A stretch of 53,746 nucleotides of DNA from Oscillospiraceae bacterium (GCA_024697625.1 JAILFJ010000092.1:1-53746), one strand, 5' to 3'. Positions 17,601 through 27,738 are shown, counted from the first letter of the stretch. The notes: generated from the letters alone by a model not told the origin. Numbers and translations: made by a program.

Positions 17601-18519
17601 AGGAGCGGGAGACGCGCGGATTCACTTCGATCACCGCATATTCGAAGCTGTCCGGATTCAGCGCAAACTGGCAGTTGCAGCCTCCGACGATGCCCAGTGC
17701 AGTGATGATATCCAGCGCTGCGCTGCGAAGCATCTGGTATTCCCGGTCCGCAAGCGTCAGTGCGGGCGCCACGACGATCGAGTCGCCCGTGTGGATGCCC
17801 ACCGGATCGACGTTCTCCATCGAGCAGACCGCAATGACGTTTCCAGCCGTGTCCCGCATGGTCTCAAATTCGATTTCCTTCCAGCCGGAAACGCATTTTT
17901 CCACCAGCACCTGCGTGATCGGAGAGAGCTCCAGGCCGTTCCGTGCGATGGCACGCAGTTCCTCCGCATCCGAGGCAATTCCGCCGCCGCTGCCGCCCAG
18001 CGTATAGGCAGGCCGCACGATAACCGGATAGCCGATCCTGTCGGCGATCCGCAGTGCGTCCGGCACCGTGGTCGCTGTGGCGGAGGGAATCACCGGCTGG
18101 CCCAGCTCTTCCAGGGTCTCCCGAAACCGCTCCCTGTCCTCCGCGCGCTCGATCGCCTCCAGATCGGAGCCGAGCAGGCGCACGCCGTAGCGCTCCAGCG
18201 TTCCGCTGCGGCTCAGCTGCATGGCCAGTGTGAGCCCTGTCTGGCCGCCGAGACCGGCAAGCAGACCGTCCGGACGTTCCTTCTCGATGATGCGGCGAAG
18301 CGTCTCCGGGGTCAGGGGTTCCAGATAGATGGCGTCCGCCAGTTTTTTGTCCGTCATGATCGTCGCCGGGTTGGAATTGACCAGAACCGTCCGGATCCCC
18401 TCCTGCTGCAGAACACGGCAGGCCTGGGCGCCGGCATAGTCAAACTCCGCCGCCTGTCCGATGACGATCGGGCCCGAGCCGATCACAAGGACCTTCTGAA
18501 TGCTGTTATCTCTCGGCAT
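14626..18519 (-). CDS. carB: carbamoyl-phosphate synthase large subunit fused to a DapF-like epimerase domain
   Basis: 1297 residues in one uninterrupted frame. Residues 1-about 1015 are a complete CarB: first ATP-grasp half (VIGSGPIVIGQAAEFDYAG at 12-30, RPAYTLGGSGGG), oligomerisation region (about 400-545), second ATP-grasp half (LGSGPIRIGQGIEFDYS, RPSYVIGGQNM) and MGS-like allosteric domain (about 930-1015). From residue 1019 a diaminopimelate epimerase fold follows (FTKMQDCGNDYIFI, PHYGIGADGI, GETLACGTGACA). In that domain the first catalytic Cys of the usual CGNGxRC is Ala (VAGNNLRC, residue 1091); the second Cys is present (1240). CarB makes carbamoyl phosphate for citrulline and pyrimidines with CarA; the gene overlaps carA by 14 bp. 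Whether the tail epimerises diaminopimelate is doubtful without the Cys. Confidence 0.95.
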   Translation of the reverse strand: MPRDNSIQKVLVIGSGPIVIGQAAEFDYAGAQACRVLQQEGIRTVLVNSNPATIMTDKKLADAIYLEPLTPETLRRIIEKERPDGLLAGLGGQTGLTLAMQLSRSGTLERYGVRLLGSDLEAIERAEDRERFRETLEELGQPVIPSATATTVPDALRIADRIGYPVIVRPAYTLGGSGGGIASDAEELRAIARNGLELSPITQVLVEKCVSGWKEIEFETMRDTAGNVIAVCSMENVDPVGIHTGDSIVVAPALTLADREYQMLRSAALDIITALGIVGGCNCQFALNPDSFEYAVIEVNPRVSRSSALASKATGYPIAKISTRLALGYTLDEIANDITGKTCACFEPALDYVVVKVPKWPFDKFPDASRVLGTQMKATGEVMAIAPNFELALAKALRGVGKAPEPGDWRVQDDRRVWSILEALRRGTDPEEIHSVTKIDRWFLNKMRKMACGDADGNPKTVPEEKPVPYRMVDTCAAEFDAQTPYFYAGIPGEECEARSFPKSGKPVIMVLGSGPIRIGQGIEFDYSSVHCVWTLREMGYDVVMVNNNPETVSTDYDTADRLYFEPLTPEDVWPIIEVEKPIGVVVAFGGQTAISLTKFLDSRGVQILGTSADGIDLAEDRARFDALLERFGIRRPRGHGVKTMEEALRAAEELGYPVLLRPSYVIGGQNMCISRDAATTEQYMRGILDGGIENPVLIDQYLPGIELEVDVISDGEDVLIPGIMEHIERAGVHSGDSIAVYPPYNLSDRFLRRICEVSEKLALALGTRGLVNIQYLIYHDELYVIEVNPRASRTVPYISKVTDIPMVDIAAHVMLGEKLRDLGCGTGLCRTPPYTAVKVPVFSFEKLNDANSILGPEMKSTGEVLGIGRSFAEAMFKGLTAAGFRLDLKSVLLSVETPDYPEILPLAQRFHSLGLKLYATEGTAEAIASLGVPVTAVDADRLMQDRELSGLGLIVYTGAVRDGTMGDYIALHRRAMQLGIPCLTSLDTANALADSIASRYSQSNTELVDLNDMRPWRQTIAFTKMQDCGNDYIFIENFDGKISCPESLCVSLCQPHYGIGADGIVLLESSRIADVRMRSFNRDGSEGKVAGNNLRCTGKYMYDRGYLRRETLTVETAGGIKKLTLFCRDGQVSSVTVDMGKAILTAAEVPVITEREKLVGSPVRIGDEEYTVTCLSVGNPHCVVFCDSIDGLDLESLGPRFEHAEIFPERVNTEFVRVVNRTNLRMRVWERGIGETLACGTGACAAAVAAVENGCCESGTDIHVSLPGGELIVNVTDGRVTMTGGATKVFEGSFAY

Positions 18520-19594
18520 GTTTTTCCTCCATCATCCCCATGAAGCGGTCAAACAGATATTCCGTATCATGCGGGCCGCCGCAGGCTTCCGGATGGAACT
18601 GCACCGTAAACGCATTCCGTCCCCGATAGTTCAGTCCTTCACAGCTTCCGTCGTTTGCGTTCCAAAAGCTCATCTCCGCAGTATCCGACAGGCTCTCCGC
18701 CAGCACGGCATAGTTGTGGTTCTGGCTCGTGATCCAGGTATGGGTCCCGTCGGTCACCGGCTGGTTGGCTCCGTGATGGCCGTATTTCAGCTTCACTGTC
18801 CTTCCGCCCATCGCCAGCGCGGTAAGCTGGTGGCCGAGGCAGATGCCGAAAATCGGAACTCTGCCGATCAGCTTTTGGATCTGCGCAATCTCAGAGACGT
18901 TCTCTTCCGGATCTCCCGGTCCGTTGGACAGCATGATGCCGTCCGGGTTCAGAGCCAGTATTTCCTCTGCGGTTGTATCATGCGGAACGACCGTCACCTC
19001 GCAGCCCCGCTCCAGCAGACAGCGCAGTATATTCCGTTTGGCGCCGTAATCGACAAGGACAACGTGACGCGCACAGTTCCCGCTGTCGTTACGGCTTTCT
19101 CCGGAAGCCGGATATCTTGTGAGCTTCTTTCCTCCTGCCGCTTCCACCGCTCCGGTGATTCGGTATTTTCTGATCGCTTCAGGGCTTGCAGGGATCTCCG
19201 TACAGATTGCGGCGTTCATCGTCCCCTGCTCGCGCAGTCGTTTTGCGATCGCTCTTGTATCCACACCGCAGAGGCCGGGAACACTCTTTTCCTTCAGAAA
19301 ACTGTCCAGCGTTCCCTCGCTCCGAAAGTTCGACGGGAGGTCGCAGAGTTCTCTCACCACATAGCCTCTCGCAAGGCAGTCGCCTTCAAAGTCCTCCGGA
19401 ATCACCCCGTAGTTCCCGATCAGCGGGAAAGTCTGGAGGATGATCTGACCGGCATAGCTCGGGTCTGTCAGGGTTTCCAGATATCCGGTCATCCCTGTGG
19501 TGAAGACGAGTTCACCGATCTGTTCCCTCTCTGCGCCAATGGCGAGGCCTTCAAAGACCTCGCCGTTTTCCAGTACCAGATATGCTTTCTTCAT
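18506..19594 (-). CDS. carA: carbamoyl-phosphate synthase small subunit (glutaminase)
   Basis: 362 residues. N-terminal CarA domain (FTTGMTGYLETLTDPSY), then a class I glutamine amidotransferase domain with nucleophile Cys in FGICLGHQ (about 246) and the His/Glu pair in FHPEACGGP (about 334). It releases ammonia from glutamine and channels it to CarB. No separate promoter is visible; 81 bp separate it from argF. That gap has two copies of GCCGCAGCGGC and a 21-codon Ala-rich open frame (19605-19670) that is probably chance. Placement inside the arginine operon suggests arginine-linked rather than pyrimidine-linked regulation. Confidence 0.97.
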   Translation of the reverse strand: MKKAYLVLENGEVFEGLAIGAEREQIGELVFTTGMTGYLETLTDPSYAGQIILQTFPLIGNYGVIPEDFEGDCLARGYVVRELCDLPSNFRSEGTLDSFLKEKSVPGLCGVDTRAIAKRLREQGTMNAAICTEIPASPEAIRKYRITGAVEAAGGKKLTRYPASGESRNDSGNCARHVVLVDYGAKRNILRCLLERGCEVTVVPHDTTAEEILALNPDGIMLSNGPGDPEENVSEIAQIQKLIGRVPIFGICLGHQLTALAMGGRTVKLKYGHHGANQPVTDGTHTWITSQNHNYAVLAESLSDTAEMSFWNANDGSCEGLNYRGRNAFTVQFHPEACGGPHDTEYLFDRFMGMMEEKHAER

Positions 19595-19675
19595 GCTGCC
19601 GTCCTCATTCTGCCGCTGCGGCTGTTGTCATCCCTGCAGCTTCTGTCGCCGCTGCGGCGATCTGTCCCATCGGGT

Positions 19676-20659
19676 TCACAGTGTTGCTGCCATAACGGCT
19701 TTGATCGTGTGCATGCGGTTCTCCGCCTCATCGAAGACGATGGACTGCGGTCCCTCAAACACCTCATCCGTCACTTCCAGGCCGTTCAGACCGTACTGAT
19801 TGTAGATTTCCAGTCCGTTTTCCGTCTCCAGATCGTGATAGGCGGGCAGACAGTGCATGAAGCGGCACTGCGGGCCGGCCGTGTCCATCAGCTTCCGGTT
19901 GACCTGATACGGCAGCAGCTCCCGGATGCGCTGTTCCCACACCTCAGTGGGCTCGCCCATGGAGACCCAGATATCCGTATACAGCACGTCTGCGCCCTGT
20001 ACGGCCTTCATCGGGTCGGTCTCAAACTCCAGCACCGCTCCTGTATCCGCGGCGACGGTACGGCAGGTATCGATCAGCGCACGGTCGGGAAAATAGGCCT
20101 CAGGCGCGCAGGCGTCGAAATGAAGCCCCATCTTGGCGCAGCCAACCATCAGGGAGTTGCCCATATTGTACCGGGCGTCTCCCAGATAGACCAGTTTTTT
20201 CCCCTTCAGCTCGCCGAAATGTTCCCGGATGGTCAGGAAATCCGCCAGAATCTGCGTCGGATGAAACTCATTGGTCAGGCCGTTCCAGACCGGTACTCCC
20301 GCATACTGTGCCAGCTTTTCCACACGGGTCTGCTCAAAGCCCCTGTATTCGATCCCGTCGAACATGCGCCCCAGCACACGGGCGGTGTCTGCGATGCTCT
20401 CCTTCTTCCCGAGCTGGGAGGATTTCGGATCGAGATAGACCGGGTGCATGCCGAGATCCGCCGCCGCTACCTCAAAACTGCATCGGGTGCGGGTGCTGGT
20501 CTTCTCGAAGATCAGAGCGACGTTTTTCCCCTCATGCATCCGATGCGGAATCCCGGCCTTTTTCTTTGCCTTGAGATCTGCCGCCAGGTCCAGCAGATAC
20601 CCGATCTCCTCCGGGCTGTAGTCCAGCAGCTTGAGAAAACTGCGATTTTTCAGATTCAT
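19676..20659 (-). CDS. argF: ornithine carbamoyltransferase
   Basis: 327 residues. Carbamoyl-phosphate site STRTR (about 55-59) and HPTQ (about 132-135), and the ornithine-binding HCLP loop ([10 protein letters not shown], about 269-278) are intact; [14 protein letters not shown] is the usual C-terminal signature. It makes citrulline from ornithine and carbamoyl phosphate, the latter supplied by carAB immediately downstream. The start overlaps the argD stop by 4 bp. Confidence 0.97.
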   Translation of the reverse strand: MNLKNRSFLKLLDYSPEEIGYLLDLAADLKAKKKAGIPHRMHEGKNVALIFEKTSTRTRCSFEVAAADLGMHPVYLDPKSSQLGKKESIADTARVLGRMFDGIEYRGFEQTRVEKLAQYAGVPVWNGLTNEFHPTQILADFLTIREHFGELKGKKLVYLGDARYNMGNSLMVGCAKMGLHFDACAPEAYFPDRALIDTCRTVAADTGAVLEFETDPMKAVQGADVLYTDIWVSMGEPTEVWEQRIRELLPYQVNRKLMDTAGPQCRFMHCLPAYHDLETENGLEIYNQYGLNGLEVTDEVFEGPQSIVFDEAENRMHTIKAVMAATL

Positions 20660-21813
20660 ACGGACTCCTTTATGATTTCTACCGCCTTCTGCAGCAGTTC
20701 CGTGGGAATGTTCAGCGCCGGCAGCAGCCGGACCTTATCCTTCGCGGTCAGGCACAGAACGCCTTTTTCCATACAGGCTCGCACAACGTCTCCGGCCGGT
20801 TTCAAGGTTTTGATCCCGATCATCAGCCCCATGCCGCTGACAGACTCCACACCGGGGGTGCCTTCCAGCGCACTGAAAACATATTCGCTCTTCTCTTTGA
20901 CCTCTTTCAGAAGTTCGCCGTCAATCCTGCTGAGGATGCTGTATGCGCCGGCGCAGCACACCGGATTTCCGCCGAAGGTGGAGCCGTGATCTCCCGCGCC
21001 CAGTGTAAACTCCGTCTTTTCGCCGAAGAGAACCGCTCCCAGCGGAAGTCCGCCGCCGATGCCCTTTGCCGTGGACACGATGTCCGGCTGAACCCCATAG
21101 TTCATATACGCGTACAGCTCACCGGTGCGTCCGTTTCCGGTCTGAACCTCATCCACCATCAGGAGGATGTCCTCCTCTTTGCAGAAGGCCGCCAGCCCCT
21201 GTACAAAATCCTTCTCCAGTGCGATCACGCCGCCCTCGCCCTGGATGCACTCGATCATGATGCCCGCCGCTTTGTTCTCGAGCGCGGCATTCTTCACCGC
21301 CTCCAGGTCGTTCGCCGGGGCATGGACGAAGCCCGGCGTCAGCGGCTGGAACAGCTCGTGATAGTGGTCCTGTCCGGTTGCGGCAAGCGTTGTGATCGTG
21401 CGCCCGTGAAAGCTGTTTACCAGCGTGACGACGGTAAAGTATTCCGCCCCCTTATGCTCGGCGGCGTATTTCCGTGCGGTCTTGATCATGCCCTCGTTTG
21501 CTTCCGCGCCGGAGTTGCAGAAGAAGACCTTCTTCATCCCCGTCTTTTCGCAGAGCAGCTCTGCCAGTTTCACGCAGGGTTCGGTATAGTACAGGTTTGA
21601 CATATGCTGCAGCCTGCCGAGCTGGCCGGTCACTGCGGCCTGCCACCCGTCGTCGGCGATGCCGAAGGCGGTGACGCCGATGCCGCTGCCCATGTCGATG
21701 TATTCTTTTCCGTCTGTATCGTACACCAGGGAGCCTTTCCCGCAGACCAGTTCCACAGGAAAGCGCGCATAGGTGTTGGCGATGTACCGGCTGTCGGTCT
21801 CTTTCAGATTCAT
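20656..21813 (-). CDS. argD: acetylornithine aminotransferase
   Basis: 385 residues, class III PLP aminotransferase. The PLP Lys is in [15 protein letters not shown] (about 245-260); the cofactor-binding [12 protein letters not shown] precedes it and GSTFGGNPV follows. Converts N-acetylglutamate semialdehyde to N-acetylornithine; some homologues also act in lysine synthesis as succinyldiaminopimelate aminotransferase, which matters here because a DapF-like domain lies in the same operon. Sits between argB and argF with a 4-bp overlap on the argF side. Confidence 0.95.
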   Translation of the reverse strand: MNLKETDSRYIANTYARFPVELVCGKGSLVYDTDGKEYIDMGSGIGVTAFGIADDGWQAAVTGQLGRLQHMSNLYYTEPCVKLAELLCEKTGMKKVFFCNSGAEANEGMIKTARKYAAEHKGAEYFTVVTLVNSFHGRTITTLAATGQDHYHELFQPLTPGFVHAPANDLEAVKNAALENKAAGIMIECIQGEGGVIALEKDFVQGLAAFCKEEDILLMVDEVQTGNGRTGELYAYMNYGVQPDIVSTAKGIGGGLPLGAVLFGEKTEFTLGAGDHGSTFGGNPVCCAGAYSILSRIDGELLKEVKEKSEYVFSALEGTPGVESVSGMGLMIGIKTLKPAGDVVRACMEKGVLCLTAKDKVRLLPALNIPTELLQKAVEIIKESV

Positions 21814-21838
21814 CTTCCGCTCCTTCTTTTTCCGCTCT

Positions 21839-22705
21839 TTATCCGTTATCCTTCACGACCATCGTACCGGCGCCTTCATCCGTCAGGATCTCCATCAGGA
21901 TCGAATGCGGTACGCGGCCGTCCATGATGATGACGCTCTCCACACCGCGGTGGATGGCATCGATGCAGCACTCCACCTTCGGGATCATCCCGCCCGCAAT
22001 GACATTCTCCTCAAAGAGCTTCACCGCCTCGTCGATTGAAAGCTTGGGGATCAGGGTGGACGGATCGTTTCTGTCGCGCAGGACCCCTGCGATGTCCGTC
22101 ATCATGATCAGTCTCTCCGCTCCCAGGGCGCCGGCGATGTATGCCGCGGCGGTGTCACCGTTGATGTTGTAGGTGTTGCCCTCTTCGTCACAGCCAAGGG
22201 TGGAGATCACAGGGATATATCCCTTCTCCAGCAGATCCATGACTGGCTGTATGTTGACTTCGGTGATGCTGCCGACAAAGCCGAGATCCGGATTGCGCAT
22301 TCTCGCCCGGATCAGGCCGCCGTCCATGCCCGAGATGCCCATGGCTCTGCCGCCCTTATGGTCCAGGAGCTTGACCAGTGTTTTGTTGACCTTGCCGGCA
22401 AGGACCATCTGGGCGATGTCCACGGTCTCCTGGTCCGTCACCCGCAGGCCGTCGATGAACTCCGGCTTCTTTCCCAGGCGCTTCATCAGGTCGCTGATCT
22501 CCGGGCCGCCTCCGTGCACCAGCACCACGCGAACCCCGACCAGCCACAACAGGACAATGTCCTCCATCACCTGCTGGCGCAGCTCTTCGCTGACCATGGC
22601 GTTGCCGCCGTATTTTACCACAACGATCTTACCGTTATACCGCCGGATATAGGGCAGTGCCTGTGTCAGCACCTGTGCCCGCTCTGAGTTTGTAAAACTG
22701 TCCAT
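21839..22705 (-). CDS. argB: acetylglutamate kinase
   Basis: 288 residues. Amino acid kinase fold with KIVVVKYGGNAM (about 25-36), VLVHGGGPEIS (about 61-71) and the C-terminal GGMIPKVECCIDAIHRGV (about 240). It phosphorylates N-acetylglutamate. The segment between the central and C-terminal motifs matches the longer, arginine-inhibited class, so feedback control by arginine is plausible. It starts one base after the argJ stop. Confidence 0.96.
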   Translation of the reverse strand: MDSFTNSERAQVLTQALPYIRRYNGKIVVVKYGGNAMVSEELRQQVMEDIVLLWLVGVRVVLVHGGGPEISDLMKRLGKKPEFIDGLRVTDQETVDIAQMVLAGKVNKTLVKLLDHKGGRAMGISGMDGGLIRARMRNPDLGFVGSITEVNIQPVMDLLEKGYIPVISTLGCDEEGNTYNINGDTAAAYIAGALGAERLIMMTDIAGVLRDRNDPSTLIPKLSIDEAVKLFEENVIAGGMIPKVECCIDAIHRGVESVIIMDGRVPHSILMEILTDEGAGTMVVKDNG

Positions 22706-22706
22706 C

Positions 22707-23936
22707 TCAGGTTCTGTAATCTCCGTTGATCTTCACATAGTCATAGGTCAGGTCGCAGCCCCAGGCCGTCGCATCCGCGTTTCCGTCATTCAGGTCGACC
22801 AGGATATCGATCTCCGTCTCGTGCAGGACCTTCGCCGCCAGTTCTTCCGAGAAGGGCACTCCCGCTCCGTTCTCACACACCGTGACGCTTCCGGCCGCGG
22901 ACACAAAAGCGACGTTCACTTTGTGCACGTCCACGTCCGCGCCGCTGTATCCGATGGCACAGAGCACCCGGCCCCAGTTGGCATCCTCGCCGAACATCGC
23001 CGCCTTGGTCAGGCTCGAGCTGATGACGCTCCTCGCGACAGTCTTCGCCGCATCCGGCGTCTTTCCTCCGGTGACCCTGCATTCCAGCAGCTTCGTCGCT
23101 CCCTCGCCGTCTCCCGCGATCATCCTGCAGAGCTGTACCGTCACGGTGTTCAGCGCCTTCATGAAGGCCGCAAAGTCCTCGCCCTCTTCCGTGATCTCCT
23201 CATTCCCTGCCAGACCGTTTGCCAGAATCACCACCATGTCGTTTGTGGAGGTGTCCCCGTCCACACTGATCATGTTGAAGGTGTTCTGCACGTCGCCGGA
23301 AAGCGCCCTGCGAAGCATGGCCGGACTCACGGCGGCATCCGTGGTCATGAAGACCAGCATCGTCGCCATGTTCGGGTGGATCATCCCGCTGCCTTTCGAA
23401 ATTCCGCCCAGATGGCAGGTCTTTCCTCCCAGCGTGAATTCCACCGCCACTTCCTTCTGTCTGGTGTCCGTCGTCATGATGGCCATGCAGGCATCTGCGC
23501 TCCCCTCCTCGGACAGCTGCTCTGCAAGCTGAGGGATCCCTGCCGCGATGGGCGCCAGGTTCAGAGGCTGGCCGATCACACCGGTCGATGCCACCACGAC
23601 GTCTGCAGGGCTGATTCCCAGGGCTTCCCCGGTCAGCACGCTCATCTTTTCCGCAATTTCGATGCCGTCGGCATTGCAGGTATTGGCATTGCCGCTGTTG
23701 CAGATCACCGCCTGTGCCTTTCCGTCGGCGATATGCTCTCTCGTTACGGTGAGAGGCGCTCCCTTGACCAGGTTCGTCGTATAGACCGCCGCTGCGGAGG
23801 CGGGAACCTCACTGCAGATCAGCGCCAGGTCCTTCTTGCTCCGGTTTTTGCGGATCCCGCAGTACATCCCTGCTGCTTTGAAGCCCTTTGCGGCACACAC
23901 GCCGCCGGGCACCGACTTGATCGTGACAGAATTCAT
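22707..23936 (-). CDS. argJ: bifunctional glutamate N-acetyltransferase/ornithine acetyltransferase
   Basis: 409 residues from ATG 23936, chosen for GGAGG seven bases upstream; the frame extends ten codons further without a ribosome binding site. Contains the self-cleavage region KGSGMIHPNMATMLVF (about 175-192), where the Thr of MATML becomes the nucleophile of the beta chain. It recycles the acetyl group from N-acetylornithine to glutamate, so no argE is needed; if it is bifunctional argA is not needed either. Neither gene is seen in the window. Second gene of the run argC-argJ-argB-argD. Confidence 0.96.
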   Translation of the reverse strand: MNSVTIKSVPGGVCAAKGFKAAGMYCGIRKNRSKKDLALICSEVPASAAAVYTTNLVKGAPLTVTREHIADGKAQAVICNSGNANTCNADGIEIAEKMSVLTGEALGISPADVVVASTGVIGQPLNLAPIAAGIPQLAEQLSEEGSADACMAIMTTDTRQKEVAVEFTLGGKTCHLGGISKGSGMIHPNMATMLVFMTTDAAVSPAMLRRALSGDVQNTFNMISVDGDTSTNDMVVILANGLAGNEEITEEGEDFAAFMKALNTVTVQLCRMIAGDGEGATKLLECRVTGGKTPDAAKTVARSVISSSLTKAAMFGEDANWGRVLCAIGYSGADVDVHKVNVAFVSAAGSVTVCENGAGVPFSEELAAKVLHETEIDILVDLNDGNADATAWGCDLTYDYVKINGDYRT

Positions 23937-23998
23937 TGTTTTTCCTCCAAACCGCTCCGGATCCATTTTCCGGTTCGGATATGTTTTTTGAGTACTCT

Positions 23999-24913
23999 TT
24001 ATACCACAAGTCCGGTGCTTTCGTCCAGTCCCAAAAGAATATTCATGTTCTGGATGGCCGCTCCGGAGGCGCCTTTGCCGAGATTGTCGAATACCGAGAT
24101 CAGCAGGATTCTCTCTTCGTTCCCCGCGACCGTGATCCTCATATCGTCCCGCCCGGCCAGCGCGTTGCCCGCAATCAGACCGTCCTCATACTCCTCATAG
24201 TGCACCACCGCACTGTGGTACCGCTCCCGGTAGACCGCCCTGATGTCTTCCACCGTACCTCTCAGGTCCTTCCGAAACAGAGGTACCGTCACGACCATCC
24301 CGCTGTAATAGTCCGAAACGATCGGGCAGAACACCGGTTCTGTCTTCAGCCCCGGGATCTTCGCCATTTCCGGCAGATGCTTGTGTTTTTGGCTCAGCCC
24401 GTACTGGCGCGGCGCATCCAGCTCCGGGCTGCGGCTCTCCGCCTCGTAATCTGCGATCATGCCCTTTCCTCCCCCGGAATAGCCCGTCACTGAGAAGCAG
24501 GTCAGCGCGGTATCCTGTGCGATCAGCCCTGCGTGTACCAGCGGCTCGGTCAGGGAGATGAAGCCGCTGGCGTGGCATCCGGGGTTGGCGATCCTTTTGC
24601 TGCTTCGGATCTTTTCCCTCAGCCCGTGCAGCTCCGGGAATCCGTAGGCCCAGCCTTCTGCCGTCCGGTGAGCGGTCGAGGTATCGATCACCGCCGTGTC
24701 CCCGTGTACCAGGGCCGCCGATTCCACCGCCGCCGCATCCGGCAGGCAGAAGAAGGCGATATCCGCCGCGTTGATGATCTCCTCGCGGGCCTTTCTGTCC
24801 TTGCGAAGGCTCTCCGGCAGGCTCAACAGTTCCAGCTCCGGACGCTTTTCCAGCCGCTCCCGGATACGCAGGCCGGTCGTTCCGGCGCTTCCGTCAATGA
24901 ATATCCTTGTCAT
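23999..24913 (-). CDS. argC: N-acetyl-gamma-glutamyl-phosphate reductase, short (type 2) form
   Basis: 304 residues, shorter than the usual 340 or so. NAD(P)-binding start IFIDGSAGTTGLRIRERL, active-site Cys in IANPGCHASGFI (about 115), and the catalytic His region SVTGYSGGGKGM. The compact form with GSAGTTG matches the type 2 ArgC group of proteobacteria and some Firmicutes. It reduces acetylglutamyl phosphate to the semialdehyde. Its start overlaps the argH stop by 20 bp. Confidence 0.95.
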   Translation of the reverse strand: MTRIFIDGSAGTTGLRIRERLEKRPELELLSLPESLRKDRKAREEIINAADIAFFCLPDAAAVESAALVHGDTAVIDTSTAHRTAEGWAYGFPELHGLREKIRSSKRIANPGCHASGFISLTEPLVHAGLIAQDTALTCFSVTGYSGGGKGMIADYEAESRSPELDAPRQYGLSQKHKHLPEMAKIPGLKTEPVFCPIVSDYYSGMVVTVPLFRKDLRGTVEDIRAVYRERYHSAVVHYEEYEDGLIAGNALAGRDDMRITVAGNEERILLISVFDNLGKGASGAAIQNMNILLGLDESTGLVV

Positions 24914-26285
24914 CGTTCAGTACGCTCCTGACATATGCAATCTGCTTTTCCACCGAAGCCTGCGAAGTTCCTCCCTCCGAGCTCCGTTTCTCCATACAGT
25001 TCTTCAGGTCGATGGCCTCATACAGATCCTCTGCGAAAAGCTCGCTGTACTCCCGGTATTCCTCGATCGGGACTTCTTCCAGGACCCGGTCCGTACGGAT
25101 GCACGCCGCCACCAGGCTTCCGGAGATCTTATAGGCGTTCCGGAAAGGCATCCCCTTCTTCACCAGGTAGTCCGCCAGATCCGTCGCATTGATGAACCCC
25201 TTCTGCGCCGCCTTCAGCATGTTGTCCTTCCGCACCGTCATCGTCCTGAGTATCGGGCTTAGGATCTTCAGGCACATCTTTACGGTATCGCAGGCGTCGA
25301 ATACGCCCTCCTTATCCTCCTGCATGTCCTTGTTGTATGCCAGAGGCAGTCCCTTCAGGGTCGTCAGCAGGCCCATCAGGTCTCCGTAAACCCTTCCGGT
25401 CTTTCCTCGGATCAGCTCTGCCATGTCCGCGTTTCGCTTCTGCGGCATGATGGACGAACCGGTCGTAAATGCATCAGACAGCGAGATAAAGCCGAATTCC
25501 CAGCTCGCCCAGAGGATCAGCTCCTCCGAAAGTCTCGACAGATGCATCATCACGATGGACAGGGCGCCCATCAGTTCCACGGCGAAGTCCCTGTCCGAGA
25601 CGCCGTCCAGGCTGTTCATCGCAATCCCGTCGAATTCCAGCAGTTCTGCCTCCATGCGCCGGTCCGTGTCATAGGTGGTCCCGGCCAGGGCACAGCAGCC
25701 GATGGGTGACACGTTGATCCGCTTCCGGCAGTCCGCCAGGCGGTCCAGGTCGCGCAGCAGCATCATCGCATAGGCCAGCATATAGTGGCCGAAGCTCACC
25801 GGCTGCGCCCGCTGCAGATGGGTATAGCCCGGCATGATGGTATCTCCGTGCTCCTCCGCCAGCGCAGTGAGCGTCTCCGCCAGCTTTCGGATCAGGCGGG
25901 AGATCTCATCGCACTCGCCGCGCAGATACATTCTCAGGTCAAGAGCCACCTGGTCGTTGCGGCTGCGGGCAGTGTGCAGCTTTTTCCCCGTCTCTCCGAT
26001 CCGTTCGGTCAGCACCTGCTCCACGAACATGTGGATGTCCTCGGCATTCGGGTCGATCTCCAGCCTTCCCGACTGCAGATCCTCCAGTATGCCTGCGAGC
26101 CCCTCGTTCAGGAGCTCGCAGTCTCTGTCTGTGATGATGCCTCTGGAGGCCAGCATTGCCGCATGCGCCATGCTTCCGCTGATATCCTCCCGGAACATCC
26201 GGCTGTCAAAGCGGATGGAGGAATTAAAGTCATCCGCCAGCCGGTCGGTTTCCCCGGCTGTGACGCCGGCCCACATCTTCGCCAT
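24894..26285 (-). CDS. argH: argininosuccinate lyase
   Basis: 463 residues from ATG 26285, which gives the family's usual length and begins MAKMWAGVTAGETDRLADDFNSS; the open frame runs 40 codons further upstream into argG and that part is rejected. Fumarase/aspartase superfamily signature GSSIMPQKRNAD (about 279-290) and TARSRNDQVALDLR (about 107-120) are intact. It splits argininosuccinate into arginine and fumarate, the last step of the pathway. Follows argG by seven bases. Confidence 0.97.
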   Translation of the reverse strand: MAKMWAGVTAGETDRLADDFNSSIRFDSRMFREDISGSMAHAAMLASRGIITDRDCELLNEGLAGILEDLQSGRLEIDPNAEDIHMFVEQVLTERIGETGKKLHTARSRNDQVALDLRMYLRGECDEISRLIRKLAETLTALAEEHGDTIMPGYTHLQRAQPVSFGHYMLAYAMMLLRDLDRLADCRKRINVSPIGCCALAGTTYDTDRRMEAELLEFDGIAMNSLDGVSDRDFAVELMGALSIVMMHLSRLSEELILWASWEFGFISLSDAFTTGSSIMPQKRNADMAELIRGKTGRVYGDLMGLLTTLKGLPLAYNKDMQEDKEGVFDACDTVKMCLKILSPILRTMTVRKDNMLKAAQKGFINATDLADYLVKKGMPFRNAYKISGSLVAACIRTDRVLEEVPIEEYREYSELFAEDLYEAIDLKNCMEKRSSEGGTSQASVEKQIAYVRSVLNDDKDIH

Positions 26286-26292
26286 TGCTCTC

Positions 26293-27507
<1,215 letters not shown>

Positions 27508-27550
27508 GATGGCAAATCCTCCAATGCTTAAAAATAATTTTTATGCGCTG

Positions 27551-27579
27551 ATTATACGCATAATATGCAGTTATGTCAA
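27551..27579 (-). promoter_or_regulatory. promoter of the arginine operon
   Basis: Minus-strand TTGACA (27574-27579), 17-bp spacer, TATAAT (27551-27556): a perfect sigma-A consensus. The spacer contains GCATATTATGC, an odd near-palindrome, and AT-rich stretches resembling ArgR (ARG box) sites lie on both sides (about 27520-27545 and 27580-27605). Such a strong core promoter would normally need a repressor, so ArgR control is likely, but the boxes match the consensus only loosely. Confidence 0.9.
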
Positions 27580-27659
27580 GCTTATATTTATTTTTATACA
27601 ACATCGAAGGAATCCGTCCCGGCTTCTCTCTTCTTCTTGTACAATTTGCTGGACATCAG

Positions 27660-27718
27660 AAAAAAAAAGCAGGCTGTGTCGCTTTGCCCGCTTTCTCCTG
27701 TAACAGATCATCCTGCTT
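27660..27718 (-). terminator. orphan minus-strand terminator-like hairpin
   Basis: Minus-strand AAGCAGG (27712-27718) pairs with CCTGCTT (27667-27673) across a 38-nt interior, and the T tract runs nine bases to 27660. No gene on this strand lies upstream within the intergenic region, so it may end a small RNA or transcripts from the opposite side. Inference from sequence form only. Confidence 0.4.
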
Positions 27719-27738
27719 CTGATTCGGACACAATTCAC

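Noticed and set aside
14626..18519. Assembly or frameshift artefact joining carB and dapF
   Set aside because: The frame is continuous, the linker is short and ordinary, and both domains are full length, so a genuine fusion is more likely, although read coverage was not available.
19605..19670. 21-codon Ala-rich leader peptide ahead of carA
   Set aside because: No ribosome binding site and no arginine codons expected of an attenuator; repeated GCCGCAGCGGC explains the composition.
18500..20989. Plus-strand open frame of 829 codons over carA-argF-argD
   Set aside because: Antisense to three well-identified genes, with no family motif or start signal.
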